64,000 bases of DNA from Ctena decussata. Its lineage: Eukaryota > Mollusca > Bivalvia > Lucinida > Lucinidae. Position numbers and translations under genes: made by a program. Below the pieces are notes generated by a model that saw nothing but the letters and a program-made list of their open reading frames with translations, searched no databases and was not told the origin of the DNA. Shown here piece after piece: positions 23,252 to 35,311 of the stretch (the stretch's first letter is position 1; each line of letters starts with the position of its first letter). The stretch is taken from positions 119,453,842-119,517,841 of the forward strand of contig OZ022500.1 of NCBI GenBank assembly GCA_963989385.1, in the 5' to 3' direction.

Positions 23252-23965
23252 CACTATATTCATGGTCAGATGAAGCCCTGTGGGCTCAGGCCGCTGGAGC
23301 AGCTGCATGTTGACGCCAGCTCAACACGGTGTTTAGCCGGCGCTGACGGCGCTGTTCTAGCGCTGTGTGCATTTATCAAATTCCTGACAATGAATACTTG
23401 TTGTCTACACTTAAAGTTATTTAAGTGCAATTATGTCGATTTTAGTTATGCTGAGCGTTGTTTCAGCGTGAGTGCGTTTATAATGAAGCCCTATTATAAA
23501 CGTTAGTCTGCTCCATTATTGGTATTCCAGGACAAATAGCTATGTCATTCTCAGTTTTGCTTCCCTTTTAGATGGGTATCGGTTCCTGATGGTGGGAATT
23601 CCTCCAGAGCAAATTCCTTCTTCGGGAGTCGACCCCAGTTTGGAGGGGCTACGTCGATCAGGTTGGCAAATGAGAAGTCGCTGAAGTTTTCCCCTTTGTA
23701 AAATGATGGAAAAAATCATAATGGTTAGTACATGTATGTTATGTATTCACGGTCGTTGATGTCGCGACTTTTCTGCATCCTGAAATCGAACATTTCAGGG
23801 GAAGCAACTCTGTTATTCTCAATCTTGGAGAATTAACATCATTATCCGGTTCTATATGTATTATTTGTCTGTATCATGTTTGTATTTCTTGTCATGTCTG
23901 TAAATATTTGTCATGTTTTTTTGCTCTCCAGTCCTGGAGGAAATAAAGACATCAATCAATTTTAA
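23252..23965 (+). mobile_element. LINE 3' UTR and tail
   Basis: Follows the reverse transcriptase stop. Ends CTCCAGTCCTGGAGGAAATA then AAGACATCAATCAATT; a short ATCA repeat tail after AATAAA replaces poly(A), as in several LINE clades. 23595-23720 contains CCTCCAGAGCAAATTCCTTC, similar to a dispersed family found at 39390-41330 and 63890-64000. Confidence 0.65.
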
Positions 23966-23989
23966 AACTGCTGAGTGGTTCTTGAGCCC

Positions 23990-23993
<4 letters not shown>

Positions 23994-24023
<30 letters not shown>

Positions 24024-24230
24024 GACTTTATTTAAAGAGGGTGACAACATTTATCATAACAAGCTAATCTTCCATGAGGCCCTCTAGAAGTATTACATAC
24101 ACAATGTACAGGAATATACAAGTAGATTCAAATAGTGATACAGGAATACAACAGCAATACAGTATATAAAACATATTTAAACAACAATAATGACAAAAAA
24201 AAAATGCTATCTTAAATATACTTTTTGTCA
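23994..24230 (-). mobile_element. 3' end of a second LINE, minus orientation, with (AAGT)n tail
   Basis: Seven GTAA/AAGT units (23994-24021) run into AAAGACTTTATTTAAAGAGG; on the minus strand this is CCTCTTTAAATAAAGTCTTT followed by a tetranucleotide tail, the mirror of the first LINE's end about 30 bp away. No coding part is retained, so it is heavily 5'-truncated. Confidence 0.65.
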
Positions 24231-24557
24231 TGAAAGTTAATTACAGTAGCTGCATTATTACTGACTAAAAGGGGTTATAACTCCTAAAAAAATGATGACA
24301 GAGTGTATCTTACCTTTACCAAAATATTTAACACATCAAAGACCACCACTATACCATAAACCATCTTCCTAGCTCATGCGATCCAGCAATTGGGAGACTA
24401 TGCTAAATTGAAACACGGGGCATTACTCCATCATTTTTGACGAAATTAGAGCAAAAGTTAAATGTATTTGTGCACACCTCACACTAAAGTTGCATACTAA
24501 ATATAATTATCCTAGTTTACCGAGATATAGTGGAAACTAGATCCATTCTAATTATTT
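24231..24557. other. intergenic, nothing recognised
   Basis: Possibly the decayed body of the minus-strand LINE 3' UTR. No coding similarity. Confidence 0.3.
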
Positions 24558-24801
24558 AAGGCTGCGACACGACCAAAAAACAAAGTGGCATGTGCGCCCA
24601 GCGCAGACTAAAATCAGCCTGGGCATCTGCCGAATCTGATCAGAGCCTTCGCTGTCCGCATACAGCTAGCTTAGACCCGTAGCTATCCTATTTGCGCACA
24701 GCGAAAATTTTGATCAGAGTGGGGAGGGGGGTTTCAAAGGCTGATCTGAGTCTTCGCTGGGCGCACCTGCCACTGTCTTGGTTTTGTCGTGTCGCGGCTC
24801 A
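24558..24801. mobile_element. foldback MITE, GAGCCGCG family, copy D
   Basis: AAGGCTGCGACACGACCAAA at left, TTTTGTCGTGTCGCGGCTCA at right; the inner arm has been altered by a GGGGAGGGGGG run (24720-24731). Confidence 0.8.
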
Positions 24802-26478
24802 TTTAATTTTAATACAGAAAAAAATACAACACTTAAGACTAACCAAACCAGAACTCCGCCTTAGGATTGTCAGTAACACATTTATTGGAGCGATGGAGTT
24901 TGGGGGCGGGGGCGATGGGTTGGCTGAGGTAATGGGGGTGGGGGTGGGGAGGCGGTAACTAGTTTGTGATGCAAAAACCTTTGCCCTGAGTTCTGCCATG
25001 AATCATTAGCTATTCTGAAGTACGGTTTACTCAATGGCTTTTATGTTCTTCAGTGATTCCCCACACAACAGATATTAATAAACAAAAAGGACACGGAGAA
25101 AACAAATCGGACCTCGACAGAAACACTGCTAATGCCTGAACTCTTGAGAAAAAAATAAAAATAAAAAAATCAACAGAAAAGCATTTAATTTAAATCATTT
25201 GAACAGCCACGAGTTCTAAAAATGCACTGAAAGTGTCATCGTTCCTTTACCTATAATAATGCTTATAGACGGTATCATATGATCAGAATAATAGATAGGG
25301 AACCAACAGAGAAGGCATGAATACTTGAACAAATACGCATTACTCGGATATCTAAAGTGGGCTATAAAGCATTTATTTCTACTAAATGCGTAATATGAAT
25401 GATCAGACTTGGAATCAGAATTAGTACACCAATCATCGAGTTCTGTAATTCATACAAATTGCCGGAGGTATGTAATGTTTATTTGGTCATTTAGAAAGAT
25501 GTCACATTTTCAATATCTTTCAGTATGCTACGGGAGGTTTACTGAACAATTAAAAGGCAATACCGAGTTGAGGTGTTGATTATCACTGATTTGGGACAAA
25601 AACAAAAATCTGCATAAAATGCTGAAAAAACAACAAATCTTCCCGAAACTTAGCAGATACCTTCTTTATGTTGTTTCTCACAATTCAGAATCCCAAAATG
25701 CTGGACTAGTTGATGTTAAAAAGAATTTATATAAAAACAGATCAAAGGGTAATTTTGTGCGATTAAATCTTAAGAATGACCATCATTATTGAAAATGTAA
25801 CTAGGTCTGAACATAAATTAATGCATTATAAAAAGCGCCCTAGCAATTTTTTTTCTGTTTTTTTTTGCACGTTATCAGGCTGCGCAGATGAAAAAAGGTG
25901 TGGCCTGCGTCCAATTGTTTGTCTAAAATACACAGTAGAGGCTATTTTTAAGGTTGAATAATTTCAATAAAACACCTGTAATGGTCATTGTAATGTATTA
26001 TTTATACTGTGAGTATTATATAGGTATAACTGACCTACCTGTATTTCATGAATGCAATAAGTATACGTGCACTATATCATGGTCAGACATTTGAGAAAAA
26101 GCTACTGTTTTTATCTGGTCAACCTCACAATTTGAGAAAGAGCTGGAACAAATAATTGCTAAGAAGCTAATTTTAACTCATCAAAATATCTTCACAGCTA
26201 AGAACATTTTCAAGAACAGATTTTTTTTACAGATTTCTGCGCAGAAAATTACCCTTTGATCTTTCCATATAAAAACACTTTTTTAAACAGCATGTCCCTA
26301 TGTTTTGTATTTCTAACTGTAGAAAGCAACAAAAATAAGAAATCTACTAACTTTCAGGGAGATACAATAATTTTTATGGTTTTTTCCCCACAAATCACTA
26401 CCTTAAATGTCACCCATTCACAGTATATATACTGAGAGGCAAAAGAAAGTATACAGGTAACGCAGTCTTCATTTTCCT
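24802..26478. other. intergenic, nothing recognised
   Basis: A G-rich run (24895-24955; GGGGGCGGGGGC and GGGGGTGGGGGTGGGG) could form a G-quadruplex. No gene. Confidence 0.35.
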
Positions 26479-26682
26479 TCAGATACCTGCATATCTGCAA
26501 AATACCTGGGTACCATTGATAATATGGTTATTTTCGCATAATTTGCGACAATTTTCAGTACAATCGGTCAAAGGATAAGGAAATGAAATCGTTTTAAACG
26601 GAAAAAGGGTCTCAGTCAACACTATCGCTTGAGGAAACTCCTTTAAACATTCACAACAGCCACCAGAGATTAATTCATGCAT
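26479..26682 (-). other. unassigned Cys-rich open frame
   Basis: 67 codons ending DCTENCRKLCENNHI then NGTQVFCRYAGI before the stop. The spacing of cysteines is suggestive of a secreted domain, but there is no recognisable family, and no splice partner can be demonstrated. It lies in the same orientation as the open frame at 27073-27378. Could be chance. Confidence 0.15.
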
Positions 26683-26751
26683 TTCTATGCATTACATTGA
26701 AAAAGGGATGAAAGGTTTGTAAGTACATGTCACACTCTCAAATGACAAACG

Positions 26752-26843
26752 GAGTTAAAATCAAAATCATAAAAAGTTCCTTCAGGAGCAGAGAATACAT
26801 ACAGAAATAGGAACATGGGCCAGACTACGTAGTTTCAGCTAAT
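26752..26843. repeat. 92 bp direct duplication, copy 1
   Basis: Differs from 27134-27225 at three positions only. On the minus strand this copy has TGA where the other has CGA, so it is not open in the frame used by the other. Confidence 0.9.
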
Positions 26844-27072
26844 AAAGCCTCGTCAGTGACCCTGAAAATATCTGGTATGAAACCATAAAAAAAGCATACT
26901 AAAATTTCTTAATTTTAATTGGGCAGTCGATTCAAAGACTGATTAGTTTCAAACGGATCCAAATAATATAAAAGATGATGATCTAGAATAATTGTCTAAA
27001 TCGATCTCAAATTTTAGGTTTCTCAGAATCTATCCTCTGATCTCAAAGGATGTAAATGAAATATAATCTGCA

Positions 27073-27378
27073 CTATGGATGATGTACGGGGAGACGTTTT
27101 ACAGCCTCCACACGGCACAACACCAGCTTCAGTGAGGTAAAATCAAAATCATAAAAAGTTCCTTCAGGAGCAGAGAATACATACAGAAATAGGAACATGG
27201 GCCAGTCTACGTAGTTTCGGCTAATTATCAAATTTTCGTACCAAGAAATGATGTTTTTGGCGTCTTCAGGTAAATATGCATTGAATTTGCATTGAGTTCT
27301 GATGGAAAGTTCATTTACAATTTTCTTGTCTATGAGGTTCCATTCAAGTGCGTACAAAGGCAAGAAGCCATACAACAC
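27073..27378 (-). CDS. hypothetical open frame, possible terminal exon
   Basis: Open after TAA (about 27390) to TAG at 27073-27075 and lacking an ATG start in a convincing place, so if real it is spliced (a weak acceptor TTTTCGGAG lies just upstream). Readable parts include LEWNLIDKKIVNEL, NIISWYENLI and FSAPEGTFYDFDFTSLK. I recognise no domain. Part of it was duplicated (26752-26843) and the duplicate is interrupted by a stop. Confidence 0.2.
   Translation of the reverse strand: MLYGFLPLYALEWNLIDKKIVNELSIRTQCKFNAYLPEDAKNIISWYENLIISRNYVDWPMFLFLYVFSAPEGTFYDFDFTSLKLVLCRVEAVKRLPVHHP
27134..27225. repeat. 92 bp direct duplication, copy 2
   Basis: Partner of 26752-26843, about 380 bp apart; this copy falls inside the minus-strand open frame. 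Confidence 0.9.
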
Positions 27379-28485
27379 TTCTCCGAAAATTTAAAGTGAA
27401 AACTTCTAACATCAGGGAAGGTAGAGAAAGATTTAATTCCCTATAATTTTAATTCAAAGGGAGATAATTTGAGACATGTAGGATTTCTAACTACGGTTGA
27501 TGCCGTTTGGTGGGAGTTTCAGATTAAATGACGGTGTGGTTTTACTCACAGACATTAGCGCTATACATTCGTGAAGTGCAGAATGCCATTTGCTATGTGC
27601 ACAGCGAGTTTTGATTGGAACTGCTGAAATTGACTTAAGGACCTTAACTCCATTATTAATGACTGCGAAACAATTTGTATTTGTGATTTGCAGAGCTAGA
27701 CGTTAACGAAAATGAGGTTATTAATATTTCCACGCAGACATTTACACGAGATCGAGTATTCAAAATCAAAAACTGTATACTTTTAATTGCCTCTGAGTAT
27801 ATATATACTTTATTTACACTCAGTCCGTACAGAATATGGCATAAGAGGTCCATGATACAAAATATACATGTGTGACTGCGAAAGGGTGAATCTTTTAACG
27901 AGCAAATTTTATCCAAACACGCAATTCGTGTTGCGATTAAATCCTTTCATTAATGCATTCACCTCTACAGACTGGTCTGGTCTTGGATAAACTAAGGCCC
28001 TTATGACATTGTGTGTAATTGTCCTAAATTGTAATAAGGTTTGTCTGCAGACGGGACTCATCAGTCAATTTCAAGAATTGATCATTTATCAAAATAACAG
28101 TTCTTATAACTGATTGCCTACGCAGACGAATTTAAATATTCGGATATAAAACATATTTAATCGCTTTGTGCATCATCATACAGTTTTCTTCGCTATCGGT
28201 AATGTACTGTAATAAATAGAATATTACATTTCTTTTACAGCTACTATTTGCATGAATGAAACTATTCGATCGTCTGTACTCCGTCTCCTCCACAACTTGT
28301 AATTTTCAGTCACCCTATATCTGCTTATTTCAAGTTTTGAACCTTCGCTTGTTCGATGATCCTCCTTTCCATATTATTTGATACATAGTTGAACACATAT
28401 ACGTATGCTCAGCGTCTCACAAAAGAGACTAACAACAGAACGTCTGATCAGGGTATGTTAAATGTTAAAAAGACAATATACTAAA
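27379..28485. other. intergenic, nothing recognised
   Basis: No gene or clear repeat. Confidence 0.35.
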
Positions 28486-28542
28486 CATTCCTAAAATGAC
28501 GAATGGACTCATCCGATGTAAATATAGAAGAGTACACTAGAC
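28486..28542. repeat. 60 bp dispersed motif (CCTAAAATGACGAATGGACTC)
   Basis: ACATTCCTAAAATGACGAAT then GGACTCATCCGATGTAAATA and AGAAGAGTACACTAG. Relatives at 17640-17712, 55402-55478 and 57840-57905. Here it abuts a MITE. Confidence 0.55.
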
Positions 28543-28749
28543 ATGAGCCGCGACACGACAAAACCAACAGTGGCACTGCGCCAAGCGCACACTCAGATCA
28601 GCCTTCCCTAAACGCTTAAAGGGTAGGTAAGGGTCTAAGATACCTTCATGCGGTCAGCGAATACTCTGATCAGACTGGGCGGATGCCCAATCTGATCCGA
28701 GTCTGCGCTAGGCGCACAATAGCTTTGTTGGTTTCGTGTCGCGGCTCAA
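28543..28749. mobile_element. foldback MITE, GAGCCGCG family, copy E
   Basis: GAGCCGCGACACGACAAAAC at left, GTTTCGTGTCGCGGCTCAAA at right; shortened by an internal deletion compared with copy G. Confidence 0.82.
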
Positions 28750-30697
28750 AAGGGTTAAAGTAGGCTCTTTAATATAGCGCTATGACGATACTTTGTAAAA
28801 TAGCATTTAAAAAGCACTTTGGGTTTAGAATACTTTTGGCAAAGAACGATGGTTTAGATCGCGATCCTAAATATGCTTAATGGAAGTAGTTACAGCAATT
28901 AGGTCAGCAAAACTGTTTTAGCCTTGAATGGAAAGTAGAAGATTTCAAAACTTTTATTTGCTAGACACGAGCACAATGGGCGCTACATGTATTTGGTATT
29001 GGCTTAAAACATTTCGCTCACCAGAAACAAACGATTCAAGATGGAATCTGAAAAACAAGACTCTTTGCACCTAAATGTCATATATCGCATCTCGAGGATG
29101 TGTAGACCATAAAAGTCTATCATTCTTATGCCCACCACAGTAGAACTTTGGTTGCTCTATTTTATTTTCTTTGGCAGCATAAACTTGACCTCAGTTGGTT
29201 ATGATGGACTATTTCAACTTTGCGCCTTACAGCCTCAGCAGTACTGTTATTTCATCTACTCTTTTATGGACGTTTTTGTTATGTTTAGGTGTCTCTCGTT
29301 ATCTCAAACAGTGTTATCTAAAAAAAAACTCGTATATAAACATAGTATGGATACATTTCCTATTTTTCTTTACAATATTACTCCTGTTATCTCACCTACT
29401 ACTACTAGTATCTCCGAGTTAATTTTCTGGGAGCAGGAAATTGACGTCAAGGTATCAGTAGTTTGAGACGAACATCGACTTTGAGATATCGATAGTAAAC
29501 TGTATTCGTCTTTCAAAAAATGTGGGTTTCATTCAGACAATTGCCTACATTTTTATAGCCATAATAAACAAAGTACCGAAGACAGAAAAATATATAGCTC
29601 CTCAGAAATCATAACACTCTTAAGGATAGTAACGTACACTGACTCATATTTGGAGTGTTGGCTCAATATTGACAAAGGAAATCTTCTTAGTAGGTTTCAT
29701 GATAAGAGAGACGACTGTTAAAGTTCCATTTTCAAGTGGCAATACTCCTACGGCACCTGCGTACTGAGTCTGTGTCTGTGTTAATACAAAAGTGCGCCTG
29801 CGCATTTTGTAAAAGTACATTGACAAGTATTGAGACTGCTGGGCCGGTATGACTACTGGTGGACAGTTTGTTTCTGCGGATATTATTAACCCTGTAGTCC
29901 GTGCTTCATTATCGGTTCTAATCATTTAGCATTGGAAATATTATTGAAATACTGATTTTAAATACAGTAGCATTTCAATGGCTCCATCCTGATGGCTCGC
30001 TAACCCTGCCTGACTAGAACTCGGTCTTGGATCCCTACAAGTCAATTAGCCTATATAGAAACTTACTCTGGATGGCCAGACTTTCCTTTGGCTGGAACTA
30101 AATTTCTTGGTACCTAAACTGTTTGAAGTTCTACTGTTAAATAAGTAAAATTTAGCCTTTTTTCTGATACGAGAGCCTGATATGATTTGAGCCATTTTTG
30201 GCTCGCATATTTATTATTTCGAAACTGTACTTTATCATTTCTGTTAATATTGTATGAATGTTCAAATCTTTTAGCTTGCATTTAGGCTTGAAAATACCTC
30301 GTCGCATAAATTACGCAGCTGATTTAAGCAAAATAATCTAGTTTAAGGTTGAGAGATTAATAGCAGGGTTAGCTGAGTCTTTGTTGTTTTACCGTGATTA
30401 GAAGGCATTTCTATTTGGTGTGCACTTCGTTTACTGTAACGATCAATGTAAACCTAAATCTGTAGAACTAAGTTGTCGGTTGATGACCCTTTAAAAGTAT
30501 CTTTCTTTCCGGACCTCTAATGTGCCACCATTACTCTGTAATGAAGCATTTTGTATTAATGGACTTTGATAATTTTGCCATGAAAAAATAACCATGGCCT
30601 CATTAACTTGAATGGTATGAATATAGCTCTTGGATTTGGCATTGACACGGATTCAGGATTATTTCAGTGCTCTTCAGACTAAGAAATGTTTTGACCT
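28750..30697. other. intergenic, nothing firm
   Basis: 29370-29490 shares phrases with 12830-12960 (TTTTCTGGGAGCAGGAAATT, TATCAGTAGTTTGAGA). The open frame at 29128-29466 lies over this repeat-like sequence and is not called a gene. Confidence 0.3.
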
Positions 30698-30920
30698 GGG
30701 GTCGTATTTATAAAAGCACTTAAGTCGTTGCTATGCTGTTGCTAAGGCTTAATTTCTATAAAGGAGATTTCCTACAACTATGAAATTTGCTCTGGAGAAA
30801 GAATCTTTATCACACTGTTCCTCCAGAGCAAATTTCATAGTTTTAAGGAATCAACTTCAAAGAAATTTAGCCTTAGCAACAGTTTGGCAACCAGTTAAGT
30901 CGTTTTATAAATACGACCCC
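30698..30920. mobile_element. 223 bp foldback MITE with GGGGTCGTATTTATAAAA ends
   Basis: Starts GGGGTCGTATTTATAAAAG and ends TTTTATAAATACGACCCC. Subterminal CTTAAGTCGTTGCTATGCTG and GTTGCTAAGGCTTAATTTCT recur inverted as GAAATTTAGCCTTAGCAACA. The centre is itself palindromic: ACTATGAAATTTGCTCTGGA / TCCAGAGCAAATTTCATAGT. No coding capacity. A half copy lies at 43712-43796. Confidence 0.9.
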
Positions 30921-31736
30921 TGAATTTTGGTTAAGAAGATTTGTACCATTGCCAATAAAAAAAAGACAACCAGGGATCGGCTGTGCAAAACTAACGATGT
31001 CGTTAGGTAATGTTTCCTTAAAATATAAACTTTAATAGCTCAAATATGCCGTTTTTCGTTGAAACAATGTGAGAAGCGTTTGTTCTTCTCATATTTTTCA
31101 ACCAAAAATATCAGTGTAATAAGTCGTAAAACACTTAACGAGTTGACCTCTGAACAAGCAGATACATTAATTCAGCTTTCAAACGTTATTTCACATCTGC
31201 TTTTAAAGAGCAGGCATGGCCTTCGTTGGCATGATAACCAAATGGAAATCTGGATTTTGCTATTCATCTCGTTAATTCTCTTGATATCCATAATTTTTGA
31301 TAATATGGTAATATTCCGGATTGATGAATAGATGAGCGTTTCAGGAGTTTAACCGTTTGTAATCCGTTAAGCCACAATGCCCTGATTAGTATTGTATTTT
31401 GTAGTTATTTCTTCTTTTTAGTGCTGATGTAGATGCTCACTATTTGGAACGCTATAACTTAGAAATTCGTTAGAAAAAGTCGATATGAGCAAATGAAGAC
31501 GCTTTTGCATAGAATGCCTACACACTATCATCAAATCAAAATGTCCACAGACTATACATTGATGTTGGCCAAGAACAGCAATTGCAAAATAATAATGATA
31601 AAAAAAAAACACAAAGTATATAATAAATATCAAAAAGTTGAGAATATAAATCGTATATTTTCTATATTGTTGCTGCTATTGTAGCCTGATATGCGAGTTG
31701 AGCAGCATTCATTCGAAAATAGGTATTATGACCACA
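30921..31736. other. intergenic, nothing recognised
   Basis: The open frame at 31059-31331 (+) ends in a hydrophobic stretch (ILLFISLILLISIIF) but has no recognisable family and no splice support. Confidence 0.3.
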
Positions 31737-31765
31737 TTGTTGGTTTTGTCGTGTCGCGGCTCAAT
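31737..31765. mobile_element. GAGCCGCG-family MITE, solo end (copy F)
   Basis: TTGTTGGTTTTGTCGTGTCG then CGGCTCAA only; the rest of the element is absent. Confidence 0.6.
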
Positions 31766-32261
31766 TGTGTTAATGACATGTACGAGGATTAAACAATAAC
31801 TTCTGCCAGTCAAATATTTTTTACGTTCAGATTGTTTTGAAGCTGTGTATACTAAGATATTCTGAAAGCAAGGCGCACACCAAAAGGCGGACAAAGTTAA
31901 TTTGAGTCTGTTCTCTGTTCATGTGAAGTTGTGTATGTTGCAACATTGCCAACGTCCCTAGCATTGGCCTCATCGGAACTCTGTTTTCGAACTGACTCCT
32001 GATAAATTATCATAGACCGATCCAAGGAGGTGCTTCTGTTGCGGTTAGTTACTGTGGATTGTTATTCTAGTATTGTGGTCACCAGATTAGCAGTCTGCTT
32101 TGCTTTTGTTTTATGGCTTTACAAATATAGAGAAAAGGTAAAGGTTGATGTTTTTCGTTTTTGTTTCCTGTGACATTTTAGTTTAAATAATTTATTCATT
32201 TGTTTATGAATCAGTATTTAACTTCTTCGCTAAACCTACACAGTTTAAAGGAAAAAAAATG

Positions 32262-33567
32262 ATGGGTATGTCTCGGCCCAGCACTTTTGAGTATTGTTAT
32301 GGGTGTGTCTCGGCCCTGGTCTTTTGAGTATTGTTCTGGGTATGTCTCGGCCCAGGACTTTTAAGTGTTGTTCTGGGTATGTCTCGGCCCAGGACTCATG
32401 TGTATTGTTCTGGGTATGTCTCGGCCCAGGACTTTTGAGTATTGTTCTGGATATGTCTCGGCCCAGGACTTTTGAGTATTGTTCTGGGTATGTCTCGGCC
32501 CAGGACTTTTGAGTATTGTTCTGGGTTAGTTCGGCCCTGGACTTTTGAGTATTGTTCTGGGTATGTCTCGGCCCTGGACTTTTGAGTATTGTTCTGGGTA
32601 TGTCTCGGCCCAGGACTTTTGAGTATTGTTCTGGGTATGTCTCGGCCCAGGACTTTTGAGTGTTGTGCTGGGTATGTCTCGGCCCAAGACTTTTGAGTAT
32701 TGTTCTAGGTATGTCTCGGCCCAGGACTTTCGAGTATTGTTCTTGGTGCGGCTCGGCCCAGGACTTTTGAGTATTGTTCTGGGTGTGGCTCGGCCCAGGA
32801 CTTCTGAGTATTGTTCTGGGTATGTCTCGGTCCAGGACTTTTGAGCATTGCTCTGGGTGTGTCTCGGCCCTGGGTTTTTGAGTATTGTTCTGGGTATTTC
32901 TCGGCCCAGGACTTCTGAGTCTTGTTCTGGGTATGTCTCCGCCCAGGACTTTTGAGTATTGTTTTGGGTTTGTCTCCGCCCAGGACTTTTGAATATTGTT
33001 TTGGGTATGTCTCGGCCCAGGACTTTTGAGTATTGTTCTGGATATGTCTCCGCCCAGGACTTTTGAGTATTGTTCTGGGTATGTCTCGGCCCAGGACTTT
33101 TTAGTATTGTTCTGGGTATGTCTCGGCCCAGGACTTTTGAGTATTGTTTTGGGTATGTCTCGGCCCAGGACTTTTGAGTATTGTTCTAGGTATGTCTCGG
33201 CCCAGGATTTTGAGTATTGTTCTTGGTATGTCTCGGCCCAGGACTTTTTAGTATTAGTCTGGGTGCGGCTCGGCCCAGGACTTTTGAGTATTGTTCTGGG
33301 TATGGCTCGGCCCAGGACTTTTGAGTATTGTTCTTGGTATGTCTCGGCCCAGGACTTTTGAGTATTCTTCTGGGTGTGTCTCGGCCCAGGACTTTTAAGT
33401 ATTGTTCTAGGCATGGCTCGGCCCAGGAAGTTTGAGTATTGTTCTGGATATGTCTCGGCCCAGGACTTTTGAGTATTCTGGGTATGTCTCGGCCCAGGAC
33501 TTTTGAGTATTGTTCTGAGTGTGGGTCGGCCTAGGACTTTTAAGTATTTTTCTGGGCGTGGCTCGGA
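32262..33567. repeat. 37 bp minisatellite, about 35 units
   Basis: Unit is GTCTCGGCCCAGGACTTTTG plus AGTATTGTTCTGGGTAT. Units differ by scattered substitutions (TCCGCC for TCGGCC, CCTGG for CCAGG) and a few 1-3 base indels. Because 37 is not a multiple of three and the unit has no stop in any minus-strand phase, it yields a long artefactual minus-strand frame (to 33609) with a 37-residue period (SWAETYPEQYSKVLG..., LGRDIPRTILKSPGP...). I do not call that a gene. It lies directly beside palindrome 2. Confidence 0.95.
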
Positions 33568-33737
33568 AAGGTATATAACGAGCGGAACCCACGTACTTTT
33601 TGTTGCCAAAATGACCGAATCTATAGGTCCCGTCGCCGCTCTGACGTATCGGAAGGGTCATACGAACCGAGGTACCAACTAATTGTGTGCACCGCGGCGG
33701 AGGGTGAGTGTGAAGGTTTGGGCCCAGTAAAACCGGT

Positions 33738-33756
33738 CTACCCCCCCCCCCCCCCC
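33738..33756. repeat. poly(C) run
   Basis: A run of about 18 C in the left outer arm of palindrome 2 where the right arm has only six (CCCCCC/GGGGGG near 38980). Slippage-prone and possibly miscounted by sequencing. Confidence 0.85.
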
Positions 33757-35309
33757 AGTAGTTTTTACTGACCGTCCGAAGGCGGTACTTTCGTTTCAGT
33801 TGCATTTGTTTTATGTTCGGTGCTGTTTAATTTATTGTGTTCTCATCGTAACCCTTCTATAATAAAAATAGAAAATAGGTAAAAATACTTGTTAAATGTT
33901 TTTCGTATAATTTGCTGTTGTCTGTTGTAACCCTTCTGTAATTTGAATTATGCTTATACATGTTTTAAGATAGCCAGGGTTGAATGTAGCCCTTTGGCCC
34001 TTTAAGATGGACGGGAACAGCCTGAGACATCGGAATTAATGATTGGTTTAGACTCATATTCTAGACAGGTTTTTTTTATCGTTTGGAGCTTTCGTGGTAT
34101 ATACTAGTTTTATGGTCGACTGAGTATTTGAACTTAACAAAATTACAGTATGCTTTCCACTGAATTTCGTGGCAAATCTAAAGAGTAACTACACTTCATA
34201 ACTGATTGAATCAGATCCCAAACCCTATCCCCAACATCAAAGGGAAAGATTGACAAAGACATCCCAACAAACAATAAATTTCAAGTGATAAGCCGAGTCA
34301 GCGGCTCTTTCCCAAGTCAGCTAAAATTAAAAGAGGTGGCACCCTCTGCTATCCTTGGTTTGACTACGTTTTCCATTAGCCATAACCTTCTGGAGGGAGG
34401 TTTGATTGTTCTGCTCTCAAAATTTTATTGTCATGATGCTTTAATTTACATGTGTTCTTTGGTACGCCATGGCTGAAATCAACACCATTAAGGCATGTAT
34501 TGGGACATTGTCGCACTTCACGGCAGTCGTGTTTTGCAGCAATACCATTCTTTTCCTGTTCTAGAGATATCGTTTCAATACAGGTGCTACCAATTAGAGC
34601 GATAATGCATCAAAATGACTTTCCGCTTTATTTTTTTTTAGCATTTTTGTATATGAATTTACCCCACCCACTTGAGAAACAGATAGGCTAAACTGTTCAA
34701 TGAGATAACCCTCAATAATTTCGTCCATTAAATGGCATAGTGGTAGATTTAAATGTCCAAGAAACTTACAAAATATGTTCTGCACTCAAAAGTGATTGGC
34801 ATGGTATTGTGTATATATACAACGATTCATACTACCCCATGCAGAAAAAAGGTCCAAAGAAATATAATATTTAAATGAAACATGTAAACAAGCACCATTT
34901 TAAGTCAAACGCCTACTCTTTGCCCTAATAATACTTACATGTAATTGTGGTCTGCAGGTATTCAGTTATAATAAATCAACACAGACTTCTGGGCTGAAGT
35001 TTATTTCAATACCCCATAGTAACGTATTACTACTTGTCTTATAACTACCGCTACCGTGCTATTTCCAGTTTGGTACCGTGGGTTGGTTGTTGCACGGATA
35101 GAATCTATTCCCAAACTTCGCCTTTTATACTGTTTTATCTGTTCTGACCTTTTCCTATAAAAACTTTATATAAAATCAAAGATGAATAAAACTGTTTTGC
35201 CTTATCGATTTTATTTACACAAAAGCAACGTATATAACAGATTAAAAAGTAAGAGTTATTCTATTTACTCTACTGTCACAAGTGTAAAGTGACGTGTGGC
35301 TAGAACAAA

Positions 35310-35311
<2 letters not shown>

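Noticed and set aside
24895..24960. CpG island or promoter
   Set aside because: The stretch is G-rich on one strand only and poor in CG pairs; no nearby gene start.
31059..31331. Small membrane protein (90 codons)
   Set aside because: One hydrophobic stretch only, no family, no splice or promoter evidence.
32245..33609. 454-codon minus-strand open frame as a repetitive protein
   Set aside because: It is fully explained by the 37 bp minisatellite, which is open in all three phases of that strand; no start region, signal peptide or splice context.
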